11,665 nucleotides of DNA from JAAYCI01 sp964550985. GTDB taxonomy: Bacteria > Bacillota > Clostridia > Oscillospirales > Ruminococcaceae. Below, piece after piece: positions 1 through 7,972 of this stretch. How positions within the stretch are numbered: position 1 is the stretch's first letter; every line of letters starts with the position of its first letter. A program made the translations under genes and the position numbers. A model generated the notes under the pieces. That model had not been told where the DNA came from. It did not search any database and was given only the letters and a program-made list of their open reading frames with translations. The stretch is taken from positions 1 to 11,665 of the forward strand of contig CAZKBM010000086.1 of NCBI GenBank assembly GCA_964550985.1. Direction: 5' to 3'.

Positions 1-2
1 AG

Positions 3-239
3 GGTGGCCGTCACACCGCTTTCTTCAACAACTACCGTCCCCAGTTCTACTTCCGCACCACCGATGTTACCGGCGTTATCACCCTGCCCGAGGGCGTGGA
101 GATGGTTATGCCTGGCGACAACATTGAGATGCAGGTGGAACTGATTACCCCCATCGCCATTGAAAAGGAACTGCGTTTCGCTATCCGTGAGGGTGGCCGT
201 ACCGTGGGCTCCGGCGTGGTTGTAGACATCGAATCCTAA
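3..239 (+). CDS. tuf: Elongation factor Tu, C-terminal part (5' end outside window)
   Basis: This is the last 78 residues of translation elongation factor EF-Tu, the GTPase that delivers aminoacyl-tRNA to the ribosomal A site. The frame opens at the window edge and ends at TAA (237-239). The translated tail contains recognisable domain III stretches, including FFNNYRPQFYFRTTDVTG near the start, GVEMVMPGDN in the middle and EGGRTVGSGVV just before the stop, all characteristic of bacterial EF-Tu. The N-terminal GTPase domain lies upstream and cannot be seen. Codon use is strongly biased (CGT for Arg, CCC for Pro, AAC for Asn, almost no rare codons), as expected for a highly expressed gene and unlike the his genes next door. 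It is the only + strand gene in the window and converges with the histidine operon. Identification is secure. Whether this is the only tuf copy cannot be judged. Confidence 0.97.
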   Translation, partial: GGRHTAFFNNYRPQFYFRTTDVTGVITLPEGVEMVMPGDNIEMQVELITPIAIEKELRFAIREGGRTVGSGVVVDIES

Positions 240-261
240 GTTTTAACACCGTAAAACGGTT

Positions 262-296
262 AAAGCGGCGTAGCCCAGTGGGCTGCGCCGCTTTTT
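262..296 (+). terminator. Rho-independent terminator of tuf
   Basis: A 15-bp stem (262-276 with 280-294, one T-G wobble, GC-rich core) closes a 3-nt AGT loop and runs into a T tract (292-296). It begins 22 nt after the tuf stop. A smaller imperfect hairpin (roughly 242-262, ACCGT/ACGGT core) lies directly before it. Read from the other strand, the same stem is followed by only a broken T run, so it could also stop the converging his transcript, though less efficiently. No other terminator is visible downstream of hisK. Confidence 0.93.
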
Positions 297-355
297 GGGA
301 TGCATTCTATCTGATAGCCAGTTGCCCTAAGGTTCATTCGCCCGGTTCTTCTGGC

Positions 356-1192
356 CTACTCTTCCAGCAAAAATTCTGCAAAATTTCCGCTTTGCAGGGC
401 CCAAACGGAGCTGAAACCCGCCTGCCCCAAAAAGGCCGGGGCTTTCTCAAAGGCGTTGTCCAGTGTTTTTACAGCATGGCTATCGCCCGTAACAATCACC
501 CTTGCCTTACGCTGCGCCAAATGGCGCAACAGAAAGGGCCCAGGGTATGGGGTACTGCGCAGGCCGCGCGCCACCGGGGCCATATTTACTTCCACCATAC
601 CGCCATAGCCCTTCAGGTGGTTTATCATCTCGTCCAGCGCTGCCAGGGCCGTATCTTGGTAAAACGGGTCATCCTCGTTAAACACGGCATTGCCCCGGTT
701 ATACTTTTTAATCAGGTCAAAGTGGCCCACAATTTGGGGGCTGTTTTCCCGGATATTCCGCAGGCTGTCGGTGTAAAAATCCTGCACCATGGCCTTCCAG
801 TTGCCGCCGTACCACTCGCTGCAGGCCTGTTGCAGGCAGTTTTGCGAAACATCCACAGCAATATAGGCCCCATTTTGGGGCGGCAGATAGTGGTTTGAGC
901 CGATGATATAGTCAAAGCCCTGGCCGGGTGAGGGGCTGTAGGTGTCCCTTTCGGCCCCGCAAAGCACCGCCAACCTGCCCTCCATGGCTTTTTTTACGGC
1001 CGCGACATCGGCTTTATACCCCTCTTCTTCACTCACCTCCATGCCAAGGCCGGGGTGACCAATCTCCTGCGTGTGGGAGGATAGACCCAAATCACTAAAG
1101 CCCAGTGCCAAAGCGGCTTCTGCCATCTCCATGGGGGTATTTGCGCCATCACACCAGGTGGTATGGCAGTGCACGTTAGAGGGGAATTTCAT
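356..1192 (-). CDS. hisK: Histidinol-phosphatase, PHP family (HisK/HisJ type)
   Basis: This 278-residue protein of the PHP metal-dependent phosphoesterase family should hydrolyse L-histidinol phosphate to histidinol, the penultimate step of histidine synthesis, in the cytosol. The metal-binding pattern of the family is intact: HCH at 8-10 with D15 in the first motif, SSH ending at H40, E81 in GAERD, GSNH ending at H101, GHFD with H157, and GDSH with D237 and H239. The length suits the family, which is unrelated to the HAD-type phosphatase domain fused to HisB in enterobacteria. The ATG start overlaps the hisIE stop by 4 nt (ATGA), and AGGAG lies 8 nt upstream inside hisIE, so the two are probably translationally coupled. 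It is the last gene of the operon. A general PHP phosphoesterase is possible by sequence alone, but the operon position makes HisK much more likely. Confidence 0.93.
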   Translation of the reverse strand: MKFPSNVHCHTTWCDGANTPMEMAEAALALGFSDLGLSSHTQEIGHPGLGMEVSEEEGYKADVAAVKKAMEGRLAVLCGAERDTYSPSPGQGFDYIIGSNHYLPPQNGAYIAVDVSQNCLQQACSEWYGGNWKAMVQDFYTDSLRNIRENSPQIVGHFDLIKKYNRGNAVFNEDDPFYQDTALAALDEMINHLKGYGGMVEVNMAPVARGLRSTPYPGPFLLRHLAQRKARVIVTGDSHAVKTLDNAFEKAPAFLGQAGFSSVWALQSGNFAEFLLEE

Positions 1193-1836
1193 TGCATTGT
1201 CTCCTGTTTTACCTTCTTATCCACCACATGGCGGCTGTCCAGTTCCTTTAGTATCTCCGCGGGGGTGATGCCCATCTCGGCCATCAAAACCAAGATGTGG
1301 TAGCAGAGGTCAGATATCTCAAACACAGCCTCGGCCTTATCGCCCTTGGCCGCCCCAATGATGACCTCGGTACACTCCTCCCCCACCTTTTTTAATATTT
1401 TTTCCCTTCCCTTGCCGTACAAATAGCTGGTATAACTGCCCTCTCTGGGGTTATCCTTGCGTTCTTTCAGCATTTCATACAGGGCTTGCAGGGTAAATTT
1501 TTGCTGCGTATCCTCTTCGAACAGCAGTTCAAAAAAACAGCTTTCCGCACCGGTGTGGCAGGCTGGGCCGTCCTTTATCACCTGCACAACAAGGGCGTCG
1601 GCGTCACAATCGGCCTTTACCGATACCACGTGCTGCACATTGCCGCTCTCCTCCCCTTTGCGCCACAGGGTTTTGCGGCTGCGAGAGTAAAAGCAGGTAC
1701 GCTTTTCGGCCAGGGTAAGGGCCAGGCTATCCTGGTTCATATAGGCCACCGTCAGCACCTCACCGGTGTAAAAATCTTGTATCACGGCGGGTATCAGGCC
1801 GCTTGCGTCATATTTCAGGTCGGCTACTTTCAGCAT
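1189..1836 (-). CDS. hisI: Bifunctional phosphoribosyl-AMP cyclohydrolase / phosphoribosyl-ATP pyrophosphatase
   Basis: This 215-residue HisIE fusion catalyses steps 2 and 3 of histidine synthesis. The C-terminal HisE domain removes pyrophosphate from phosphoribosyl-ATP, and the N-terminal HisI domain opens the adenine ring of phosphoribosyl-AMP. HisI covers about residues 1-108. It shows the FYSRSRKTLWRKGEESGN block (49-66), the DCDAD metal-binding stretch (76-80) and two cysteines, C93 and C100, expected as zinc ligands. HisE covers about 112-206 and is an all-alpha MazG-like fold with GEECTE (152-157) and ISDLCYH (174-180) supplying the acidic magnesium ligands. The ATG start has AAGGAGAG 5 nt upstream. 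It follows hisF after 48 nt and overlaps hisK by 4 nt. The fusion order (HisI then HisE) is the usual one. No key residue appears to be missing. Confidence 0.96.
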   Translation of the reverse strand: MLKVADLKYDASGLIPAVIQDFYTGEVLTVAYMNQDSLALTLAEKRTCFYSRSRKTLWRKGEESGNVQHVVSVKADCDADALVVQVIKDGPACHTGAESCFFELLFEEDTQQKFTLQALYEMLKERKDNPREGSYTSYLYGKGREKILKKVGEECTEVIIGAAKGDKAEAVFEISDLCYHILVLMAEMGITPAEILKELDSRHVVDKKVKQETMQ

Positions 1837-1884
1837 GGGGTCTCTCCTTTTCCTATTCGCTTTTTTGGCGGGGGCTTTTACGGT

Positions 1885-2643
1885 TTACAGGATGCGCATG
1901 GGTACGCCCTGCTGCTGCAAAAAACGCTTTAGGCCGGGTATTTCCACCTCTTTGTAATGGAAAATGGAAGCGGCCAGACCCGCGTCCACCTCCGGCAGGG
2001 CAAACAGGGCGGCAAAATCTTCCCTTTTGCCCGCCCCGCCCGAGGCGATAAGGGGCAGCCGTACTGCGCTTGCTATGGCGCTTAGCAGTTCCAAATCAAA
2101 GCCGTTCTTAACGCCGTCGGTGTCCATACTGTTCATTACAAGTTCCCCTGCGCCCAGGGCCTCGCCACATTTGGCCCACTCTATGGCGTTTAGGCCGGTG
2201 TCCTCCCGCCCGCCTTTGGCAAACACGTGGAAGCTTCCCTCCACACGCTTCACATCCATGGAGAGCACCACGCACTGGCTGCCGTAGCGTTTGGCCCCCT
2301 CCTCTATAAGCTGGGGCCGCGCCAGGGCCCCGGAGTTCACGCTCACCTTATCGGCCCCACATTTTAGCACCCGGTCAAAATCGGCCAGGCTTTGGATGGC
2401 CCCGCCCACGGTGAGGGGGATAAACACCTCGGCCGCCGTGCGGGTGAGGATGTCGGTAAAAAGGCCCCGCCCCTCGGCCGAGGCAGTGATGTCGTAAAAC
2501 ACCAGCTCATCCGCCCCTTGGCGGTTGTAATAGGCCGCCAGGGCCACGGGGTCCTCCACGTCGCGCAGGCCCGCAAAGTTTACCCCTTTCACCACCCGGC
2601 CGTCCCGGATGTCGAGGCAGGGGATGATGCGTTTTGTAATCAA
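1885..2643 (-). CDS. hisF: Imidazole glycerol phosphate synthase, cyclase subunit
   Basis: This 252-residue (beta/alpha)8 barrel joins ammonia from HisH with PRFAR to give imidazole glycerol phosphate and AICAR. The two catalytic aspartates are present at the canonical numbering: D11 in CLDIRDG and D130 in LSMDV. Phosphate-binding loops are visible at TVGGAI (78-83), SMDTDG (172-177) and ASGGAG (200-205), and the flexible GGREDTG loop is at 144-150. The start is a TTG at 2643 that overlaps the hisA stop by 4 nt (TTGA). It gives the family-typical N-terminus MITKRIIPCLD, is preceded by a G-rich AAGGGGGTG element within hisA, and no ATG is near. HisF works with HisH, encoded two genes upstream, as a glutamine amidotransferase complex with an ammonia tunnel. 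Confidence 0.97.
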   Translation of the reverse strand: MITKRIIPCLDIRDGRVVKGVNFAGLRDVEDPVALAAYYNRQGADELVFYDITASAEGRGLFTDILTRTAAEVFIPLTVGGAIQSLADFDRVLKCGADKVSVNSGALARPQLIEEGAKRYGSQCVVLSMDVKRVEGSFHVFAKGGREDTGLNAIEWAKCGEALGAGELVMNSMDTDGVKNGFDLELLSAIASAVRLPLIASGGAGKREDFAALFALPEVDAGLAASIFHYKEVEIPGLKRFLQQQGVPMRIL

Positions 2644-3386
2644 AGCTGCCCACCCCCTTTCTGTTCTGTGCCCTCTAAGGCGGCCTCTAGGGCGTCCTCC
2701 AGGCGGATGGCCCCCGTGTACAGCGCCTTGCCCACTATGGCGGCATACAGACCCAGCCCACGCAGCGCTTGAATGTCTCCGAGAGAGGATACCCCGCCCG
2801 AAGCCGTAATCTCCAGGCCCTCAATGGCGCAAAGTTTTTCGTAAACGGCCAGGTTTGCGCCGTTTTCCGCGCCGTCGCGGGCGATATCGGTGTAGATAAT
2901 ATGCCGCACCCCGGCCTGCCGCATCTCGCGGCAAAAAGAAAGGCTGTCCGTCTCGCTCACCTGCAGCCAGCCCTCGGTGGCCACCTTGCCATCGCGGGCA
3001 TCCACCCCCACGGCAATGGCCTTGCCGTATTTTTCTACCATGCGGCGGGTAAAGGCAGGGTCTTTTAGGGCGGAGGTGCCCAAGATAACCCGTTTTACCC
3101 CAAGGGTAAAGGCGGCCTGTACACTCTCCTCGCTGCGGATGCCGCCCCCAAGTTCCATAAACAGGCCGGTGTTTTGCGCAATGGCCCGAATCACTGCGGT
3201 ATTTTGCGGTTTTCCCACTTTGGCGCCATCTAAATCCACCAGGTGCAGGTGGCGGGCCCCGGCTTTTTCAAACTGTTTTGCAAAGGCCAGGGGGTCGTCT
3301 CCATAGGCCTGCTTTTGGCTATAGTCCCCCTGGTACAGGCGCACCACCTGCCCGTCTATCAAATCAATGGCGGGGTACAGCAGCAT
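2640..3386 (-). CDS. hisA: ProFAR isomerase (phosphoribosylformimino-AICAR-P isomerase)
   Basis: This 248-residue (beta/alpha)8 barrel catalyses the Amadori rearrangement of ProFAR to PRFAR, step 4 of histidine synthesis. It is homologous to HisF. The general acid/base aspartates are D8 (YPAIDLIDG) and D129 (GVDARDG). The HLVDLDGA block (48-55), GGGIRS (80-85), YTDIARDG (165-172) and ASGGVS (195-200) are all conserved, with the phosphate-binding glycines in place. The ATG at 3386 directly abuts the hisH stop codon, and its ribosome-binding site lies inside hisH. The stop overlaps the hisF start by 4 nt. The Firmicute context and the absence of a trp gene cluster argue against a bifunctional PriA reading, but sequence alone cannot exclude it. 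Confidence 0.96.
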   Translation of the reverse strand: MLLYPAIDLIDGQVVRLYQGDYSQKQAYGDDPLAFAKQFEKAGARHLHLVDLDGAKVGKPQNTAVIRAIAQNTGLFMELGGGIRSEESVQAAFTLGVKRVILGTSALKDPAFTRRMVEKYGKAIAVGVDARDGKVATEGWLQVSETDSLSFCREMRQAGVRHIIYTDIARDGAENGANLAVYEKLCAIEGLEITASGGVSSLGDIQALRGLGLYAAIVGKALYTGAIRLEDALEAALEGTEQKGGGQL

Positions 3387-4019
3387 TTACACCACCTCCG
3401 CAAAGGCGCGCAGCATGGCAAGGCCCACGTCGGCGCTTTTTTCTGGGTGGAACTGCGTGCCGTACACATTGCCGCTTTGCACGGCGGCGGCCACGGGCAG
3501 GCCGTATTCACAGCTTGCAATCAGGCTATCTGCGCAGTTTTTTGCATAATAGCTGTGCACAAAATAGGCGGCGTCCCCCTGTTTTGTATAGCGGAACAAG
3601 GGGGAATTAGGCCTTTCCAGCCGCAGGGGGTTCCAGCCGATGTGGGGCACCTTATAGGCAAAACCCGCCGCGCGCAAATCCTCTTCCAGGCTGCACACCT
3701 GCCCCGGCACAAAGCCCAGGCCCGCGTGCTCGCCAAATTCATAGCTTTTTTCAAACAAAAGCTGCATACCCAGGCAGATGCCCAAAAGGGGTTTGCCCTT
3801 TTGCGTCTCCTCCTCCAGCACCGGTACAAGGCCACTGGCACGCAGTTTTGCCATGGCGTCGGCAAAGGCGCCCACACCGGGCAGAATAATGCGCCCCGCC
3901 TGCCGCAGTACCTCGGCCTTGCCGCTGACGGTGGCCTCGATGCCCAGCGCCTTTAAGGATGAACACAGGCTGAACAGATTGCCCACCCCATAGTCTACAA
4001 TGGCTATTGCTGTACCCAA
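3387..4019 (-). CDS. hisH: Imidazole glycerol phosphate synthase, glutamine amidotransferase subunit
   Basis: This 210-residue class I (triad) glutamine amidotransferase hydrolyses glutamine and channels ammonia to HisF. The catalytic triad is intact: C82 in the nucleophile elbow GICLGMQ, with H191 and E193 in TQFHPEKS. The oxyanion strand PGVGAF (47-52) and the N-terminal DYGVGNL motif (9-15) are characteristic of HisH. The start is a TTG at 4019 giving MGTAIAIVDYG; GGGGAGGG lies about 8 nt upstream, and no in-frame ATG gives a full-length protein. It follows hisC after 26 nt and abuts hisA. In many his operons hisB sits immediately before hisH, but here the hisC-hisH gap is far too short to hold it. 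Confidence 0.96.
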   Translation of the reverse strand: MGTAIAIVDYGVGNLFSLCSSLKALGIEATVSGKAEVLRQAGRIILPGVGAFADAMAKLRASGLVPVLEEETQKGKPLLGICLGMQLLFEKSYEFGEHAGLGFVPGQVCSLEEDLRAAGFAYKVPHIGWNPLRLERPNSPLFRYTKQGDAAYFVHSYYAKNCADSLIASCEYGLPVAAAVQSGNVYGTQFHPEKSADVGLAMLRAFAEVV

Positions 4020-4045
4020 ACGTGTTTCCCTCCCCTGCTTCCTTT

Positions 4046-5104
4046 TTATGGTAAGCCTTCCAAGATACGCCGTGTGGCCGCTACAAAGGCCTGCATTTCC
4101 TCCTCACTACCCACCGAAACACGCAGGTAGTTTTGCACCCGTGGCCGCTGGAACCAGCGCACCAAAATCCCCTCTTCCCGAAGGCGCAGGTAGAACTCTT
4201 CGGCCGGGCAGGCGGGGTGGCTGATGAAGAGGAAGTTCGCTTGGCTATCGGTACAGAAAAAGCCGAGTTCCGAAAGCGCTTGGGTGGTTTTTTTCCGCGT
4301 TTCCACAATGCGTGCAACGCAGCTTTCGTAATAGGCGGTATCGGCAAGGCTGGCAGCCGCCGCTGCCTGGGTCATGCTATTTACGCTGTAGGGGTTAAAG
4401 CCATACTGCATCCGGCCCAGGTCCCCCATTAATGCGGGGCTGCCTGCGGCGTAGCCAAGGCGCCCGCCCGCAAGGCCCCGCGCCTTAGAAAAGGTGCCTA
4501 CCACAAGTAAATTATCGTATTTCTGCAAAAGGGGCAGGGCACTTTCGCCCCCAAAGGCGATATAGGCCTCGTCTATCACCACAAGGTTACCGGGGTTCCA
4601 CCTTAGGATATTTTCTATTTCTCCGCACGTAAGGGCCAGCCCCGTGGGCGAATTGGGGCTTGCGATGAATATGGTGCTGCGCGCACCGGTGTAATCCAGG
4701 GGGTTCAGGCGAAAATCTTCCTCCAGCGGCACAAGTTTTGCGGGCACATCGTACATGCGGCAATACACATGGTAAAAGCCGTAGGTGATATCGGCAAAGG
4801 TGGCGCCGTTTTGGCAAAAAGCCCAAAAGCAAAAGGCCAGTATTTCATCGCTGCCATTGGCCACAAACACCTGTTCTTCGGCAAGGCCCAAAAATGCCGC
4901 TAAGGGTTTTACCACGCCGGCACTGCCCAGCTCAGGGTAGAGGTTCAGGCTATTTGAAGCGCTGGATACCGCTTTGCAAACCCCCGGTGCGGGGGGATAG
5001 GGGCTCTCGTTCGTGTTCAGCTTAATCTGCTTTTTGCCAAGGGGCTGCTCCCCCGGCACATAGGGGGCAATATCGTGGAAACGCTGGTTTAAAAAACGTG
5101 ACAT
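4046..5104 (-). CDS. hisC: Histidinol-phosphate aminotransferase
   Basis: This PLP-dependent fold-type I aminotransferase (352 residues) converts imidazole acetol phosphate plus glutamate to histidinol phosphate. The PLP Schiff-base lysine is K207 in FSKARGLAG. Other cofactor contacts are N151 in SPNSPTG, D178 and Y181 in IDEAYIAF, and the substrate carboxylate arginine in YLRVSVGS (R328). The frame is open to 5191, which would add 29 residues, but that extension reads through the end of hisD and has no family character. The ATG at 5104 gives the normal N-terminus MSRFLNQRF and has AGAGGT 6-7 nt upstream. It starts 22 nt after the hisD stop. Context and the compact length favour HisC over a generic aromatic aminotransferase. 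Confidence 0.95.
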   Translation of the reverse strand: MSRFLNQRFHDIAPYVPGEQPLGKKQIKLNTNESPYPPAPGVCKAVSSASNSLNLYPELGSAGVVKPLAAFLGLAEEQVFVANGSDEILAFCFWAFCQNGATFADITYGFYHVYCRMYDVPAKLVPLEEDFRLNPLDYTGARSTIFIASPNSPTGLALTCGEIENILRWNPGNLVVIDEAYIAFGGESALPLLQKYDNLLVVGTFSKARGLAGGRLGYAAGSPALMGDLGRMQYGFNPYSVNSMTQAAAAASLADTAYYESCVARIVETRKKTTQALSELGFFCTDSQANFLFISHPACPAEEFYLRLREEGILVRWFQRPRVQNYLRVSVGSEEEMQAFVAATRRILEGLP

Positions 5105-5126
5105 AGTAACCTCTTTTGATAAAATC

Positions 5127-6407
5127 TCACTCGTTCTCCATGCGTACCCGCACACTTTCGGCGTGGGCGTGCAGGCCCTCTTTTTGGGCAAAACTTTGTA
5201 CTTTGTCCCCTACCGCCTGCAAGGCGGCGTTTGAGTAATACAGGTAGCTGCTTTTTTTGAGGAAGTCATCCACCGAGAGGGGGGAATAAAAGCGGGCCGT
5301 TCCCCCTGTTGGCAGGGTGTGGTTGGGCCCTGCAAAATAATCGCCCAAGGCCTCGGGGGTATAGTGCCCCAAAAAGATACTGCCCGCATTTTGCACGCTG
5401 GGCAATAGAGTAAAGGGCTGGGCCGTACAAACTTCCAAATGTTCAGGGGCCAGGGCGTTTGCACAGGCCAAGGCCTCTTCCATATCCCTTGCCAGCAGTA
5501 TGGCCCCGTTCGCCCTTAGCGAGGCTTCGGCAATACTTTTCCGGGGTAGTTTTGGTAGCTGACAGGCCAGTTGCTTTTGCACCTCTTCGCACAGGGTGCG
5601 GCTGGTGCTTACCAAAACGGCGGCGGCCTCTGGGTCGTGCTCAGCCTGGCCCAATAAATCGGCCGCCACCACGGCGGGCTTTGCCGTCTCATCGGCCAGC
5701 ACGCAAATATCACTTGGCCCCGCAATCATGTCAATATCCACCTGGCCGTACACCAGCTTTTTGGCCGTGGCCACATAGCTGTTGCCGGGGCCCACAATTT
5801 TATCCACCCTGGGTATGCTCTCGGTGCCAAAGGCAAGGGCCGCTACGGCCTGCGCCCCCCCTGCCTTGTATATATCCGTAACGCCGGCCAGTTTTGCCGC
5901 CGCCAGCACCGCGGGGGGCAGTTTACCGTTTTTACCCGGCGGGCTTACCATAACAATTTGCTGTACCCCGGCAATTTTTGCAGGGATAACATCCATAAGC
6001 ACCGTGCTGGGGTAGGCCGCCGTGCCGCCCGGCACATACACCCCCACCCGTCCAAGCGGGGTGATTTTTTGCCCCATCACAATGCCGGGGGTATCGGCTT
6101 TTACAAAGCCGCTGCGCCGTTGCTGCTTATGGAAGGCGCTGATGTTCTCTGCGGCCTCGCGTAGGATGGCGAGAAACTCCTCCCCCGCCTCTTGCATAGC
6201 CTCGTCTATCTCGGCCTCTGCAACCTGCAAAGCGGCCAGGGAAACACCGTCGAAGGCCTGGGTATAGCGTAGCAGGGCAGCATCCCCTTCGTTTTGCACG
6301 GCAGCTAAAATCTCTTTTACAGCGGCCTCTACGTCGGCGCCCTTGCCGCCCCGGCGGCGCAGCATCTCGGCAGGGTCTAGCTCGGCCACCTCTTTTATCT
6401 CAATCAC
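5127..6407 (-). CDS. hisD: Histidinol dehydrogenase
   Basis: This 426-residue zinc enzyme oxidises histidinol to histidine in two NAD-dependent steps, the end of the pathway. The expected residues are present: zinc ligands Q254 and H257 (LLGQAEHDP), D356 (PEALGDYFAGPNHTLPTGG) and H415 near the C-terminus (LHAHAES); the catalytic pair E322-H323 in APEHLEV; and the GPGN (206-209) and AGPSD (229-233) loops of the family. The start is GTG at 6407, overlapping the hisZG stop by 4 nt (GTGA), with GGAGG about 9 nt upstream inside hisZG. Length and motifs match the standard enzyme. The gene order hisG-hisD-hisC at the head of the operon is common in Firmicutes. Confidence 0.97.
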   Translation of the reverse strand: MIEIKEVAELDPAEMLRRRGGKGADVEAAVKEILAAVQNEGDAALLRYTQAFDGVSLAALQVAEAEIDEAMQEAGEEFLAILREAAENISAFHKQQRRSGFVKADTPGIVMGQKITPLGRVGVYVPGGTAAYPSTVLMDVIPAKIAGVQQIVMVSPPGKNGKLPPAVLAAAKLAGVTDIYKAGGAQAVAALAFGTESIPRVDKIVGPGNSYVATAKKLVYGQVDIDMIAGPSDICVLADETAKPAVVAADLLGQAEHDPEAAAVLVSTSRTLCEEVQKQLACQLPKLPRKSIAEASLRANGAILLARDMEEALACANALAPEHLEVCTAQPFTLLPSVQNAGSIFLGHYTPEALGDYFAGPNHTLPTGGTARFYSPLSVDDFLKKSSYLYYSNAALQAVGDKVQSFAQKEGLHAHAESVRVRMENE

Positions 6408-7972
6408 AAAAGGCCCTCCAGCTTCTCTAACAGTGTTTTCATCACATCCCCCTTAAACCGCCAACTGGCGCGGTTGGCTATCAGCCTGGCGGAGGAGGGG
6501 GCCACCTCGGCCAGAACATCCAGGTTATTTTCCCGCAGGGTAGAGCCGGTCTCCACGATATCCACAATCACATCCGCCAGGCCGATGATGGGCGCAAGTT
6601 CTATGGAGCCGTTCAGCTTTATCACCTCAACCGCCTGGCTTTGCCCCGCGTAATAGCGGCGTGCCACGTTTGGGTATTTGCTGGCCACCCGCAAAGGGGC
6701 GGCGGGGTTGCTAACAAAGCCGGGGTGGCCCGCCACAGCCAGGCGGCAGGCGCCCAGTTTTAAATCCAGCAGTTCCAGCACGTCGGCGCCGCTTTCCAGC
6801 AGCACGTCCTTGCCCACAACGCCTATATCGGCAGCGCCGTGTTCCACATAGATATCCACATCGGTGGGCTTTACCAAAAAGTAACGCACCTTGCTTTGGG
6901 GGTCTTCAAACACCAGCTTGCGGCTTTTTTCGCTCAGGCCCTGGCAGGGCAGGCCCGCCTTTTCAAACAGGGCGTACACCTGTTGGCCCAGCCGCCCTTT
7001 TGGCAGGGCCACGTTGAGGTAGCCGCCTGCTTCATCGGCCATGTGTTCGGCGGCGCTTCCCTCACCGGTTAAGGCGTTCAGGTAAAGCGCAAACCCCAGC
7101 CCGCCCTGGCTTTTGCCAAAGCGGCGCACCAGGTTATCGTAGCGCCCGCCCGACAGCACCGCCTGCGCCACCCCCTGTACAAACCCTTGGAAGATGAGGC
7201 CGTTGTAGTAATCCACATCGTTGAGGATGGAAAAATCCAGCCGCAGTTCCACCTCGGGCACCCTTCCCAGTTCTTTTTGCAAAGCTTCGAGTTCTAAAAG
7301 GGGTTTTTGCGCGCCGGGTATCCCCTGCGCCAGTTTTTGGGCCGTGGCCAGCGCCGGGCCAAAAGCCCCCGAAAGCGCCGCCAGTTCGGCCAGTTTTTCG
7401 GTTTCTTCGGCCTTTAGGCCCGCCTTTTGGGCGGCGGCGCGCATACCGTGCGGGCTTTTTTCCCGCAGGGCCAAAAGCGCCGCTTCCCGCGCCGGGTTTG
7501 TGCCAAACGGGGCCAGCATAGCCTCAATAAACTCCATATGAGAGAGGTCCAGCGCGGCTGCGCCAATCACACTTAGGCTTAAAGCCGCAAGGCGCAGCAC
7601 CTCGGCCTCGGCCCCTTCGCCCCCAATGGCCTCTAGCCCCATCTGCCGAATTTCCCGGTACTCGCCACTGGCGCGGCTGCGGCGGTAGACGTTTTCGTTA
7701 TAGTAAACCCGGCGGCTCTCCCCTTCCGGGGTGTTTTTTACAATCGAAAGGGTCAAATCGGGTTTTAACGCCATCAGCCGCCCATCGGCCCCCGTAAAGG
7801 ATATCACGTCTTCCCCTTTTAAAAAGGGGCGGTTTTGCAGGTAGAGGTCGTATTCTTCAAAGCTGCCCATACGCAAAAGGCGGTAGCCCTGCCGCTCAAA
7901 AAGTTCCCGCAGTTGCAGGGTAACACACTCTTCCCGGCGCAGCTTGGGTAGGGCAAAATCCAGCGTTTCCAT
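6404..7972 (-). CDS. hisZG: Fused HisZ-HisG: ATP phosphoribosyltransferase regulatory and catalytic subunits in one chain
   Basis: A single uninterrupted frame of 522 residues holds two proteins that are normally separate. Residues 1 to about 300 are HisZ, a histidyl-tRNA synthetase-like regulatory subunit. Visible class II motifs are the YRRSR to MGLEAIGG region (96-118), YYNGLIFQGF (255-264) and LSGGRYDN (273-280); the last two resemble histidine-binding elements of HisRS. After about 16 linker residues, 318-522 form short-type HisG, with NVALPKGRLG (320-329), DIGVVGKDVL (382-391) and the PRPP loop DIVETGSTL (471-479). HisG condenses ATP and PRPP, the committed step, and HisZ normally assembles with it and confers histidine feedback. 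I chose the ATG at 7972 because it has AGGAGG 11 nt upstream and begins METLDFALPK, normal for HisZ. A TTG at 8083 extends the frame but overlaps the promoter -10. First gene of the operon. Confidence 0.93.
   Translation of the reverse strand: METLDFALPKLRREECVTLQLRELFERQGYRLLRMGSFEEYDLYLQNRPFLKGEDVISFTGADGRLMALKPDLTLSIVKNTPEGESRRVYYNENVYRRSRASGEYREIRQMGLEAIGGEGAEAEVLRLAALSLSVIGAAALDLSHMEFIEAMLAPFGTNPAREAALLALREKSPHGMRAAAQKAGLKAEETEKLAELAALSGAFGPALATAQKLAQGIPGAQKPLLELEALQKELGRVPEVELRLDFSILNDVDYYNGLIFQGFVQGVAQAVLSGGRYDNLVRRFGKSQGGLGFALYLNALTGEGSAAEHMADEAGGYLNVALPKGRLGQQVYALFEKAGLPCQGLSEKSRKLVFEDPQSKVRYFLVKPTDVDIYVEHGAADIGVVGKDVLLESGADVLELLDLKLGACRLAVAGHPGFVSNPAAPLRVASKYPNVARRYYAGQSQAVEVIKLNGSIELAPIIGLADVIVDIVETGSTLRENNLDVLAEVAPSSARLIANRASWRFKGDVMKTLLEKLEGLL

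Noticed and set aside
278..898. Long + strand frame opposite hisK
   Set aside because: It is antisense to an intact PHP phosphatase with all metal ligands; such mirror frames are common in this GC-rich DNA.
3243..3956. 237-codon + strand frame opposite hisH and hisA
   Set aside because: It is antisense to two complete, motif-bearing genes and has no recognisable domain and no ribosome-binding site.
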